Assembly (NCBI GenBank): GCA_945860915.1
Contig: CAMARR010000001.1
Span: 62,001-126,000 of the forward strand
Length of the DNA: 64,000 bases
Origin: Candidatus Kuenenia stuttgartensis
GTDB taxonomy: Bacteria; Planctomycetota; GCA-002687715; CAIWVZ01
Reading direction: 5' to 3'
In this document: piece after piece, positions 10,101-20,340 of the stretch
Numbering within the stretch: the stretch's first letter is position 1
Layout of the letters: every line of letters starts with the position of its first letter
Notes under the pieces: model-generated
Told to the model about the DNA's origin: nothing
Databases searched by the model: none
Seen by the model: the letters and a program-made list of their open reading frames with translations, nothing else
Made by a program: the position numbers and the translations under genes

Positions 10101-10382
10101 GTGGGTGTCCCATCCGGCTTTGCGTTCGACGAGCTTTCCATCTAGATCGTGAAAGCGACAGATCACATCTTTGAGCGTGCGCGACAAGACATGGTGAATG
10201 CCGGGCTTGCCGTTTGCGGTGGGAGGTCCCTCGTAGAATGTGAATCGCTCCGCCCCCTCGCGGCGCTTCATGGAGCGCTCGAAAAGTCGTGTTGCCTTCC
10301 AGCGGTCCTGTACTCGACTTTCGATCGCAACCTGCTGCCTTGCGGTTCCGAGGTCAGGGAAACGGGCGTGGCTCACGGTCAC
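7161..10382 (-). CDS. ileS: isoleucyl-tRNA synthetase
   Basis: Class I aminoacyl-tRNA synthetase of 1073 residues that charges tRNA-Ile. The nucleotide-binding signature is the GIHH form (residues 61-64, within PPTANGKPGIHHVLSRTLKDV) and the KMSKS loop is near residue 622 (FGKKMSKSLGNTVDPW). The editing CP1 domain lies between them, including the WTTTPWTLPSN motif. Length and the NGKPGIHH form match the longer, eukaryote-like IleRS group (IleRS2), which in known cases tolerates mupirocin; that property is inferred from type only. GTG start at 10382 overlaps the pnp stop by 4 bp and the stop overlaps purN by 4 bp. Confidence 0.97.
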   Translation of the reverse strand: MTVSHARFPDLGTARQQVAIESRVQDRWKATRLFERSMKRREGAERFTFYEGPPTANGKPGIHHVLSRTLKDVICRFHDLDGKLVERKAGWDTHGLPVEVQVEKELGIHGKADIEKYGLEPFTRKCIDSVFQFTSDWEKLTDRIGYWLDLKSAYVTCHESYVESVWWALASLYRKDLLYRGHKVVWWWPGGGTALSSGEVGEGYKDVDDPSVVVRFRDPTSDAGSPRSFLAWTTTPWTLPSNVGLAINAEGDYVEAVLDATSDGAPAERIIVGASLLASVTKGRTAQVIATMKGHELVGRKYVPPFDYEKPVGGTSHVVVAADFVTFDGGTGIVHLAPAFGEDDMRCAREAGLGFLQLVEPDGTMSACVTPAAGVFCKKADPILAKELKASGLLYSSERVRHSYPFCWRKMDDPLIQYARKSWYIKTTAVKDRLLAHNAGVAWHPTTIGEGRFGDFLRHNVDWAVSRERYWGTPLPIWINDTTGVVDVVESVDDILKRNPRAFDEFEAARKSDPSMPDHLRVHKPWIDRVTWTTPGQPGTFRRVPEVIDCWFDSGAMPFAQRGHPKTGQETFKATSPADFICEGIDQTRGWFYSLLAISTLLFDRAPYKHVLVNGHINDKFGKKMSKSLGNTVDPWTILNEHGADPLRWYLLALTPPHVAKSFDPDGVAEVGRKVFGTLWPSYAFFALYANLDKWTTTTPVKAVSERPTLDRWLLATTHATLKTYREAMSQYDPQRATRALGELIDRISNWYIRRNRARFWKSTDQSDKASAFASLHEALTYVALMMGPIAPFSADELYRSLHPDTDSSVFLVDLPQANEACIDRDLLARMDAALEIVALGRSARTTSNLRVRQPLARLVASGPTEAARLALRDRDVVDAIRDELNVKSLDIADARTDVAEFSLKPNLPTLGPRLGKKLGLAKTALAIPPKALLDALLDGKSGILEIAGESFEIAPSDVLVECKGRGTFVASADRGWLVALDTSVTPELLQEGLAREVLNRVQGARKESGLDVADRILLEFDGTQELSAAIDTHRALVMAESLAVEIRNVPGLDGSVEDVEGHRISIKVTRVS

Positions 10383-11203
10383 ATCCTCTCGAGTACGTTG
10401 ACGACCACTGATGCGAGTTTGGGTTCAGCCACTGCGGCTACCTTGAGGATTGCCTCGAGAGCGGTCGGGTGCAAATTGTCGGGGAGACACTGGTCGGTGA
10501 TGACGGAAAGACCGAGCACCCGAGTCCCTTGATGCGCCGCAACGATTACTTCGGGAACCGTGCTCATTCCAACCACGTCGGCACCCATCATGCGAAGCAT
10601 GCGGTACTCCGCTCGCGTCTCGAGATTGGGCCCCCCGACTGCGGCATACACTCCACGCTGCATGCGAATGCCGAGATCTAGTGCGCAGGACTCTGCGAGT
10701 GCGATAAGCTCCGGGCAGTACGGTGCCGACATGTCGGGGAACCGCGGCCCAAGCGTGTCGTCGTTGTCCCCGCGTAGAGGATTGTCGCCCATCAAATTGA
10801 TGTGGTCGTCGATGACCATAAGGTCGCCGATCTGCCAAGTCGGGTTCATTCCGCCACAGGCGTTCGAGACAATCAGTGTTTCGACTCCGAGGGCCTTCAT
10901 GACTCGAACAGGGAATGTCAACTCCTGCATGGTCCACCCCTCATACCAGTGAAAGCGGCCCTGCATCGCGACCACCTTCTTGCCTCCGAGCTCGCCGATG
11001 AGGAGGTTGCCCGCATGAGATTTGACTTTTGACACTCCAAAACCCGGAATTGACTTGAATGGGATCGATCGCGCGTTCTTGATCGACGCTGCAAGCGAGC
11101 CAAGGCCTGTACCGAGAATGAGGCCCACCTTGGGGGTGACTCCTCGGGCGAGCTTCTTCACGGCTTGCGCCGCCTTGGCGATGTCGGACTTCAGTGAGCT
11201 CAT
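10379..11203 (-). CDS. purine-nucleoside phosphorylase (trimeric, PNP family 2)
   Basis: Catalyses phosphorolysis of inosine/guanosine to free base and ribose-1-phosphate in purine salvage. The 274-residue protein shows the trimeric PNP hallmarks: GLILGTGLGSLA phosphate loop (about residues 27-38), GRFHWYEGW with the phosphate-binding His (about 82-90), IVSNACGGMNP (about 110-121), and a C-terminal VVGMSTVPEV followed by LGLSVITD where the base-binding Asn/Asp normally lies. ATG start; 4-bp overlaps with both DUF167 upstream and ileS downstream. The last specificity position is Asp rather than Asn (VITDQC), so preference between hypoxanthine/guanine and adenine is not certain. Confidence 0.94.
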   Translation of the reverse strand: MSSLKSDIAKAAQAVKKLARGVTPKVGLILGTGLGSLAASIKNARSIPFKSIPGFGVSKVKSHAGNLLIGELGGKKVVAMQGRFHWYEGWTMQELTFPVRVMKALGVETLIVSNACGGMNPTWQIGDLMVIDDHINLMGDNPLRGDNDDTLGPRFPDMSAPYCPELIALAESCALDLGIRMQRGVYAAVGGPNLETRAEYRMLRMMGADVVGMSTVPEVIVAAHQGTRVLGLSVITDQCLPDNLHPTALEAILKVAAVAEPKLASVVVNVLERM

Positions 11204-11513
11204 CGTAGATCTCCAGGTTCCGTGAGCAGGGCAAGAAGGCGCTGCTCGGCATCCCCCTTGGTGATACCCAAAACTCTGATGCTTTTCTCTCGAGATCCGG
11301 CGCCTCCGGAGATGCGGAGGTTAGATGGAGAGATGGAGAGGTTTATCGCCAACCACTTCAACAAGGTGTCATTTGCCTTGCCTTGTTCAGGCGGCGCAGC
11401 GACGTCGACCCTTAATGCTCCAGCTTGAACTCCGCGAACATTCGTCGCAGCAGCATTTGGCCGACATTTTACCCTGAACGTGACGCCGTCCGAGGTTGTG
11501 GACACCGCGGGGA

Positions 11514-11517
<4 letters not shown>
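11200..11517 (-). CDS. DUF167 (YggU) family protein
   Basis: Small protein of 105 residues matching the YggU/DUF167 family, an alpha/beta fold of unknown biochemical role found in most bacteria. Visible family features are VKCRPNAAATNVRG near the N terminus, the PPEQGKANDTLLKWLA core (about 42-58) and the ISGGAGSREKSIRV segment (about 69-83). GTG start at 11517 overlaps the kinase stop and its own stop overlaps the pnp start, both as 4-bp junctions. Family assignment is firm; function is unknown. Confidence 0.9.
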
Positions 11518-14159
<2,642 letters not shown>

Positions 14160-14201
14160 ATGGGGGTGTGATGCTAATCGTTGGGGAGCGTGGGCGAAAC
14201 G

Positions 14202-14900
14202 TCAGTCTGGAGCGAACAAAGCGCTCCCTATCCTGACGAGGGTCGCCCCTTCGAGGATGGCGGGTACGAAGTCTGACGACATGCCCATCGAGAGGTGGGG
14301 GAGCGGATGTGCGGGACTCGCGAGTGTGTCCCGAAGTTCTCGGCATGCCCCAAAAATCGAATGGAGTCGCGCTTCTGGGGCACCCGCTGGAGCCATGGTC
14401 ATCAGCCCTTCTACCCGTAGTCCCGGGAGGTCTAGGTACCGAGCGAATTCGTCCTTAATTTCGCTAGGTGATAGCCCGTGCTTGGTGGGCTCGCCCGAGA
14501 CATTGACCTGAATGAGCGATGGGATCTGCTTTCCAAGTTCGACGGCCCTCCGGCTAATGGCCTGAGCGAGAGGCCATGAATCGATGGATTGGACCATGGA
14601 GACCGAAACTAGGGTATCGCGGATCTTTCGGCGCTGGTATGTGCCGATCATGTGCCAGACAGCCCGACCTAACTCCGGAACCATGGCCTTTTGCGCTAGT
14701 TCCTCTGGCCGATTTTCCCCAAATACATGGCATCCGGCCTCGAGAAGAGCCAGCGTGTCCTCAATTGTGGCGAGTTTCGTTACCCCAACGAGGAGCACCG
14801 AGTTCCGTGATCGGCATGCCCGATCTGTAGCGCTCTGTATCTGAGTCATGACGGCGTCTAGGTTGCGGCGAATCCGTCTCGAAGATGCTGCTGGCGTCAT
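14202..14900 (-). CDS. YggS family pyridoxal phosphate homeostasis protein
   Basis: PLP-binding protein of the YggS/PROSC family, a single-domain TIM barrel that buffers intracellular PLP rather than acting as a known enzyme. About 232 residues. The PLP Lys is in LVGVTKLATIEDT (about residues 33-45), followed by FGENRPEELAQK and MIGTYQRRKIRD (equivalent to the usual WHFIGxLQxNK, here altered), INVSGEPTKHGLSP, and the GLMTMAP and SMGMSSDFVPAI phosphate-site segments near the C terminus. ATG at 14900 is preferred; a TTG at 14936 is in frame but adds residues absent from the family. It stands alone, 42 bp upstream of the kinase operon on the same strand. Confidence 0.9.
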   Translation of the reverse strand: MTPAASSRRIRRNLDAVMTQIQSATDRACRSRNSVLLVGVTKLATIEDTLALLEAGCHVFGENRPEELAQKAMVPELGRAVWHMIGTYQRRKIRDTLVSVSMVQSIDSWPLAQAISRRAVELGKQIPSLIQVNVSGEPTKHGLSPSEIKDEFARYLDLPGLRVEGLMTMAPAGAPEARLHSIFGACRELRDTLASPAHPLPHLSMGMSSDFVPAILEGATLVRIGSALFAPD

Positions 14901-14951
14901 GCTCCCCACCTTCCGAGTCCGGGAGGGGCAGGTCAAGCCCCCCTTGGTTGC

Positions 14952-14979
14952 TTGACGGGGCGTCGCGAAGGCCTATAGT
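14952..14979 (+). promoter_or_regulatory. sigma70-type promoter for the beta-propeller lipoprotein
   Basis: TTGACG at 14952-14957 and TATAGT at 14974-14979 are separated by 16 bases, close to the vegetative consensus. Transcription would begin near 14986, about 60 bases before the ATG at 15047. This is the best-matching promoter in the window by eye. Confidence 0.65.
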
Positions 14980-15046
14980 GACGCCTCGTTACGTCCGGCC
15001 GAAGTCAGAAAATATGGACCCTTTTTGGGTCTCGGAGACCGTGGAC

Positions 15047-16273
15047 ATGCTCGAGCGGATCAGCCTGACCGCCATTCTTTGCATTGGCCTTACCCTCGCC
15101 GGGTGTGCCTCGTCAGACAGCTGCTGCACAAGCAATTGCGACGATGCTTGCTGCGCCTCCACGGTAACGACGCCGTACAACCGACTCAGTGAACTTGAGT
15201 CGGATATGGCGGACGTAGCCCAGAAGCGAGTTTGGTCCGGCCAGTACCTCAACGGCGGCACCCTCGTCAACGCGTGGGTTTGCGGCAGCGACCTCTTCCT
15301 CGAGTCCCACAAGGGCACCGAGTATGAAATCGTTGCTGTCGATGCCCGCGATGGAACTTACAAGTGGGTCGCTTCGTTGGGAGCCAACCCAACCCGTGAG
15401 GCCCCTCGCGCTGGCGATCGCTTCGTCGTGTTCCTCACGGCGACCGATGGCGGCATGATAGTCCTCGATCGCAATACCGGCGCTCGCCCGTATTCGATGC
15501 GCGCCGCACTCGGCGTCGCAACCGCGGCGCCTGCGGTGTCCTCGGACACCACGGTGTACGTGTCGGGACTCGCTTCCAATCAGATCGTCGCTATGTCGCC
15601 TTCGGACGCCACGGTCGGTTGGCGTTTCCGCGCCGTGTCGCCATTGGTGGCAGGTCCGGTCACGACGCCACGACTTCCGCGACGGTTAGTCATTGCTGGC
15701 TGCGCCGATGGCACGGTTTTCGCCGTTCCGGCGGTGGGCTGGAATGAGGTCATGCCTTCCGAGCCGTCTTGGAGCCGCAAGCTTCTCGGCGCGGTGAACG
15801 ATGACCCCTGCGTTGCTGAATACATGGATGGCGCCCGCAAGGGCGTAATGGTCATGGTGCCGTGTTCCGACAATGGTCTGCATGCGCTTGAGGCCACTTC
15901 AGGCACGGTTCGTTGGAGCGTTCGCCGCGAGTCGGCATTCGCCGGCCAACCATTCGCTTGCAATGGCCGCGTGTTTGCGCGCTGCAAGGACCGCATGGTC
16001 GTTGCAGATATCGCGACCGGCAAGGAACCGTGGTCGGCATCCGATGCCAACGCGGCGCCGCGCGGCTTCGAAGTCGCCACGGTCGCCTATGCCTCGGATT
16101 CCAGCCGCGCGTATCTCGGCGGCGCTGAGAACAAGGTCATGCGCGTCGACGCTCGTACCGGCCAGATCCTCGTGACAGCCGATCTCGATGACTTCGATCA
16201 GTTGCTCGCCGGGGGTGATGCGAATCTGCTCATTGGCCTTACGCGCGACGGTTACGTCGTCGCCATGCGCTAG
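15047..16273 (+). CDS. PQQ-like beta-propeller lipoprotein
   Basis: Lipoprotein of about 408 residues. The N terminus has a signal peptide with lipobox LAGC (lipidated Cys20), then a Cys-rich linker with CCTSNCDDACC. The remainder is repeated four-strand blades of the PQQ/BamB type: DLFLESHKGTEYEIVAVDARDG, VVFLTATDGGMIVLDRNTG, TVYVSGLASNQIVAMSPSD, DNGLHALEATSGTVRWSV, MVVADIATGKEPW and VMRVDARTGQIL. BamB-like propellers act as outer-membrane assembly scaffolds, but this protein is not clearly BamB and may simply be an exported binding protein. ATG at 15047 is chosen because the signal peptide starts there with GGAG upstream; the frame is open to 14885. It is convergent with tilS with no gap. 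Confidence 0.85.
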   Translation: MLERISLTAILCIGLTLAGCASSDSCCTSNCDDACCASTVTTPYNRLSELESDMADVAQKRVWSGQYLNGGTLVNAWVCGSDLFLESHKGTEYEIVAVDARDGTYKWVASLGANPTREAPRAGDRFVVFLTATDGGMIVLDRNTGARPYSMRAALGVATAAPAVSSDTTVYVSGLASNQIVAMSPSDATVGWRFRAVSPLVAGPVTTPRLPRRLVIAGCADGTVFAVPAVGWNEVMPSEPSWSRKLLGAVNDDPCVAEYMDGARKGVMVMVPCSDNGLHALEATSGTVRWSVRRESAFAGQPFACNGRVFARCKDRMVVADIATGKEPWSASDANAAPRGFEVATVAYASDSSRAYLGGAENKVMRVDARTGQILVTADLDDFDQLLAGGDANLLIGLTRDGYVVAMR

Positions 16274-17578
16274 TTAGCGCCCTGGCCAATTTGGCCATGC
16301 TGGGCCCTCGATCACCTTCATGGTGGCCGAGGGCTCCTCGCATTTCCTAGGGATCATTCCTGCAAAAGTCACCGCGACACCGCCGGATAGAACAACGGGA
16401 AGCCGGGCTCGCCACACACGGGGGACTGCGGTTCGACGGAAAGCGTCGATCAATCGTTCACCCGATTCCAGTCTGAGCCCGGGCCGCACGGGTGCGATTT
16501 CCACTTGGTGAATGGGGGCGCCTCGCCCCGCCCAGCGCACGGATACCCGTCGCTGTCCCCACGAGAAGATGAACTCGTGATCGGTCGTTCGTTCCAGGTG
16601 GGCTGCAATCGGCTCAAACACATCGAAGTACGCGTGCGGGCCCTCCACGATGATCCGTTGCTTCCGGGGTGCGCCCGACGACGCGACCAGATTGCGCACA
16701 CCCACGGCGCTGTCGAGGAGTTCGCGACGGCCGGGCGTCCAGCGAGGAAACGTCGAGTCGTCTGACGTGGCGTGCTCGAGGACAGCGTCACGCGCAAGCG
16801 GACTGAGTCGGCTCCACGACGCGATGTCGACTTGAAGCAACCCCTCGTCGATGACTCGCGCGCAAGCGTGCGTCGAAGCCTCGTCCTTGGCGAATTCACC
16901 GATGCGCTTCGCGACATTTGCAAGTCGACTGAGCGCAGCTTCAAGTCGTGTTGGATCAGGAATGTGAGCGATGATGTTGTGGCGAATTGCGTTACGGGTT
17001 AGCCGGACGTCATCGTTGGTTGGGTCATGTAACGCCTCGTAAGGAGCGAATTCGCGCAATTTATCGCGCGTTGTATGCAGGAACGGTCTGCGTAAGACGA
17101 TGCCTTTGGACAGCGCACGACTTGAGCGAATTCCCTCGAATGCGCTCGGGCGACTTTGACGCAAGATTGCGACGAGGCGCGTCTCAATCTGGTCATCAGC
17201 GTGGTGTGCGGTGACGATTTCCTGAATATCAAATTGAATGCAAAGCTCGGTGAGCGCGAGATAGCGTCCCACGCGCGCGCGCATCTCCGGAGACCCGTGT
17301 GCGGGTGGGATCGAGGTCGCATAAGCCATGCTCAAGCTTAAGGAGCTTGCAACGGACAACACGACCGCAGCGTCGGCTTCTGCGGCTGCGGTACCCCTCC
17401 AGCCGTGGTCAATATGAAACGCAACTAGCGTGCGGTTCCGCCGCCTCGTCGCGTTTGCAAGTAGCGACAACGCCGCGAGGGAGTCGGGCCCTGCCGAACA
17501 TGCCACGGCGACGCGACTTGCCGAGGTCTCCCAGAAGAGCTCGGCGATTTCGCGTGGATCGGCGGTGTTCGGTTCCAT
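16274..17578 (-). CDS. tilS: tRNA(Ile)-lysidine synthase
   Basis: TilS converts C34 of tRNA-Ile(CAU) to lysidine using ATP and lysine, changing decoding from AUG to AUA. The protein of about 434 residues has the PP-loop CSAGPDSLAAL (SGGxDS variant with Ala, about residues 27-37), FHIDHGWRG (usual HVDHGLR), TAHHADDQIETRL, and LRPFL-like LRRPFLHTTRDKLREFA followed by DPTNDDVRLTRNAIRHNI, which is the TilS-specific DxSNxxxxxxRNxIR signature. The C-terminal substrate-binding region is present. ATG at 17578 has AGGA 8 bases upstream; an in-frame ATG at 17599 would add seven residues. Divergent from pgk. Confidence 0.94.
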   Translation of the reverse strand: MEPNTADPREIAELFWETSASRVAVACSAGPDSLAALSLLANATRRRNRTLVAFHIDHGWRGTAAAEADAAVVLSVASSLSLSMAYATSIPPAHGSPEMRARVGRYLALTELCIQFDIQEIVTAHHADDQIETRLVAILRQSRPSAFEGIRSSRALSKGIVLRRPFLHTTRDKLREFAPYEALHDPTNDDVRLTRNAIRHNIIAHIPDPTRLEAALSRLANVAKRIGEFAKDEASTHACARVIDEGLLQVDIASWSRLSPLARDAVLEHATSDDSTFPRWTPGRRELLDSAVGVRNLVASSGAPRKQRIIVEGPHAYFDVFEPIAAHLERTTDHEFIFSWGQRRVSVRWAGRGAPIHQVEIAPVRPGLRLESGERLIDAFRRTAVPRVWRARLPVVLSGGVAVTFAGMIPRKCEEPSATMKVIEGPAWPNWPGR

Positions 17579-17634
17579 GCCCGTGATCCTAGCGTCCATC
17601 CTTGCTAGGAAATGGGACTTCGAAGGGGTGCAAG

Positions 17635-18813
17635 ATGGACAAAGCCACCGTGAGAGATGTCAATGTCGCTGGGTTACGCGTCCTTGTTCGGGCCGACCTG
17701 AACGTCCCTATGAAAAATGGGGTCATCACGGATGAGACGCGCATCACGGAGAGTTTGCCGACGGTCAGGTATCTGATGGCTCAGGGCGCCCGTGTGATTC
17801 TGATGTCACATCTCGGGCGACCGGATGGCGAGCGAATGGACTCGGCATCTCTGAAGCCGGTTGCGGAACGTCTCGGTGCGCTTCTTGGCGTGAACGTCCA
17901 GCTAATTGACCCCATCGACACACCTGAAGCGCTCGCAATTGTCGATGCCCTCCCACGCGGTGGCGTTGCACTCTTGCAGAACGTTCGTTTCTGGCCTGGT
18001 GAAACCAAGAACGATCCCGTGTTTGCGAAAGCGCTTTCACGGCTTGGCGATCTATTTGTCAATGACGCCTTCGGTGCGTCGCACCGCGCCCACGCGTCAG
18101 TGAGCGGCGTGGCAGCGTACCTGCCGGCGGTGGCAGGATTCCTCGTCGAAAAGGAGCTCGCTGCATTCGACAAAGTCCTGAAGGCCCCGGATCGCCCATT
18201 CGTCGCAATCGTCGGCGGGTCCAAAGTTTCGGACAAGATCCTAGTCCTTGAGAGCCTGCTCGCGAAAGTCGACTCACTCTTGATCGGCGGGGGAATGGCG
18301 TACACATTTCTTGCGGCTCAGGGAGTCCCGATCGGAAAGAGCAAAGTCGAGGCGGATAAACTCGACCTCGCTCGGGATTTGCTCGGGAAGGCGAAGGTGC
18401 GCGGAGTCAAAGTTCACTTACCGACGGACCACGTTTGCGCTGACGCGTTCTCCGAAACAGCCGCGACTCAAGTGGCCGCCGTGGTACCGGACGGATGGAT
18501 GGGACTCGATATTGGTCCCGAATCCACCAAGACGTTCTGCAGCGTCATTGCGGGAGCTCGGACGGTACTCTGGAATGGCCCTCTGGGAGTCTTTGAGATG
18601 AAGCCATTCTCGGCGGGCACCCGTGCGATCGGAGAAGCCTGCGCCGCGTCGACCGGAACGACGATTATCGGAGGAGGGGACTCGGCTGCGGCTGCCAACC
18701 AATTTGGGCTTTCTTCGAGAATGACCCATGTTTCGACGGGGGGCGGAGCGAGTCTCGAGCTCCTCGAAGGTAAGGTGCTGCCGGGGGTCGCCTGCTTGAA
18801 GGCGCGTGGTTAG
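17635..18813 (+). CDS. pgk: phosphoglycerate kinase
   Basis: Transfers phosphate between 1,3-bisphosphoglycerate and ADP in glycolysis. About 392 residues, normal length. Conserved segments: VLVRADLNVPM (residues 14-24), HLGRPDGE, the NVRFWPGETKND/FVNDAFGASHRAHAS region, AIVGGSKVSDKI, and the C-terminal nucleotide-binding GGGDSAAA and STGGGASLELLEGKVLPGV. ATG at 17635 is preceded by AAGGGG at a normal distance. It leads the plus-strand run pgk-rpe-accD-tolC-like-GH, in which gaps are 12 and 3 bp and then 4-bp overlaps. Confidence 0.97.
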   Translation: MDKATVRDVNVAGLRVLVRADLNVPMKNGVITDETRITESLPTVRYLMAQGARVILMSHLGRPDGERMDSASLKPVAERLGALLGVNVQLIDPIDTPEALAIVDALPRGGVALLQNVRFWPGETKNDPVFAKALSRLGDLFVNDAFGASHRAHASVSGVAAYLPAVAGFLVEKELAAFDKVLKAPDRPFVAIVGGSKVSDKILVLESLLAKVDSLLIGGGMAYTFLAAQGVPIGKSKVEADKLDLARDLLGKAKVRGVKVHLPTDHVCADAFSETAATQVAAVVPDGWMGLDIGPESTKTFCSVIAGARTVLWNGPLGVFEMKPFSAGTRAIGEACAASTGTTIIGGGDSAAAANQFGLSSRMTHVSTGGGASLELLEGKVLPGVACLKARG

Positions 18814-18825
18814 GATCTAGCCACG

Positions 18826-19503
18826 ATGATGCAGTTCTCGCCGACGGTTGCGCCCTCACTTCTCTCCGCGGACTTCTCGCGCCTGGCGGCGGAGATCGCG
18901 GCCGTGGAACAGGCCGGAGTGTCCGTACTGCACCTCGACGTCATGGATGGCCACTTTGTGCCGAACATCACGTTCGGACCACCATTGGTGGCATCGGTGA
19001 GACCGCTGACCCGGATGACATTCGACACACATCTGATGGTCACCGATCCGCTCAAGTATGCCGAGCCATTCGCCAAGGCCGGATCAGATTGGATCTCGTT
19101 CCATCTTGAGGCTCCCTGTGAACCGTCCGCGGTGATCGACAAGATCATCTCGTGTGGCGCAAAACCCGGAATGGTGGTGAATCCGGATACGCCCGTCGTC
19201 GGATTGCGTCCATATCTTGGACGACTTCATCACATTTTGATCATGTCGGTTTATCCGGGCTTTGGTGGACAGACGTTCATCTCCAACGTCTGCGGGAAGT
19301 TCGCAGAATTGCGCGACATGGGGTTCACAGGGCGCCTCGAAATCGATGGCGGCATCAACCTCGAAACTGCGGCCGTTGCCGCGCGTGCAGGGGCAGACTT
19401 GCTCGTCGCCGGCAATTCCGTCTACGGTGCGAAAGATCGTTCCAAGGCGATTGCGGACATCCTTGCTGCGGCTCAATCCGCGGCGATGGTATCGGGGGGC
19501 TGA
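18826..19503 (+). CDS. rpe: ribulose-phosphate 3-epimerase
   Basis: Interconverts ribulose-5-phosphate and xylulose-5-phosphate in the pentose phosphate pathway. 225 residues, family length. The TIM barrel shows APSLLSADF (catalytic Asp), LHLDVMDGHFVPNITFG, DTHLMV, SFHLEA, MVVNPDTPV, ILIMSVYPGFGGQ and the IDGGIN phosphate-site strand, all diagnostic of Rpe. It sits 12 bp after pgk and 3 bp before accD, so the three are probably one transcript. Confidence 0.97.
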   Translation: MMQFSPTVAPSLLSADFSRLAAEIAAVEQAGVSVLHLDVMDGHFVPNITFGPPLVASVRPLTRMTFDTHLMVTDPLKYAEPFAKAGSDWISFHLEAPCEPSAVIDKIISCGAKPGMVVNPDTPVVGLRPYLGRLHHILIMSVYPGFGGQTFISNVCGKFAELRDMGFTGRLEIDGGINLETAAVAARAGADLLVAGNSVYGAKDRSKAIADILAAAQSAAMVSGG

Positions 19504-19506
19504 TTC

Positions 19507-20340
19507 ATGCCGTGGAGATTTCGCGCCAAGCGTGAGATGCCTTCGGGCGTCTGGATTAAGTGCAAGAACTGCAACGCCACGTTGTTCCAAAAAGACTTCG
19601 AGGCGAACTTGTCCGTCTGTCACGAATGCAGCTGGCATGGCCCCGTCAGCGCGCGCCGACGGATTGAGATCCTGACGGATGAAGGGTCGTTCGAGGAAAA
19701 CTGGACCGAGCTCCACCCAAAGGACTGGCTTGGTTTCAACGACAAAGAGCCCTATCCAGACAAGCTCAAGAAATCCGTCGCCCGCTCAGGCTCGTTCGAA
19801 GCGGCCATCGCGGGAAGCGCGAAGCTCGATGGACATAGAATTTTTCTGTGCGCGCTAGATTTCGCTTTCATGGGTGGTTCGATGGGCTCAGTGGTTGGCG
19901 AAAAAGTCACACTGACTGTCGAAGCCGCCACGGATGCAGGCGTCCCCGCGATCGTCGTCAGCCAGTCGGGCGGCGCACGCATGCACGAAGGTGCCATTTC
20001 TCTCATGCAAATGGCCAAGACATCGGCCGCCATCGAGAGGCACGGTCGTAAGGGCCTGATGTACATTTCTGTCTTGACTGATCCGACGACTGGGGGAGTA
20101 ACCGCGTCATTTGCCGCGCTTGGCGATGTGATCATTGCCGAACCGCGCGCCCTGATCGGTTTCGCCGGCCCGCGCGTCATTGAAGAGACCATTCGGGCGC
20201 AACTTCCAAAGGGCTTTCAGCGTTCGGAGTTCTTGCTTGACCACGGATTCATCGATCGCATCATCGAGCGCAAGGACATGAAGTCAGAACTTTCAAGGAT
20301 CATCGGCATTGCCTGTCCGTCGCGCCAGGACAACTCATGA
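19507..20340 (+). CDS. accD: acetyl-CoA carboxylase carboxyltransferase subunit beta
   Basis: Beta subunit of the carboxyltransferase that makes malonyl-CoA for fatty acid synthesis; it needs AccA, which is not in this window. 277 residues. The N-terminal zinc finger is C19-x2-C22-x15-C38-x2-C41. The crotonase-like domain has SGSFEAAIAG, DFAFMGGSMGSVVGEKVT, SQSGGARMHEGA and the C-terminal GFAGPRVIEETIRAQLPKGFQRSEFLLDHGFID signature. Its stop overlaps the start of the TolC-like gene in ATGA. Confidence 0.97.
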   Translation: MPWRFRAKREMPSGVWIKCKNCNATLFQKDFEANLSVCHECSWHGPVSARRRIEILTDEGSFEENWTELHPKDWLGFNDKEPYPDKLKKSVARSGSFEAAIAGSAKLDGHRIFLCALDFAFMGGSMGSVVGEKVTLTVEAATDAGVPAIVVSQSGGARMHEGAISLMQMAKTSAAIERHGRKGLMYISVLTDPTTGGVTASFAALGDVIIAEPRALIGFAGPRVIEETIRAQLPKGFQRSEFLLDHGFIDRIIERKDMKSELSRIIGIACPSRQDNS

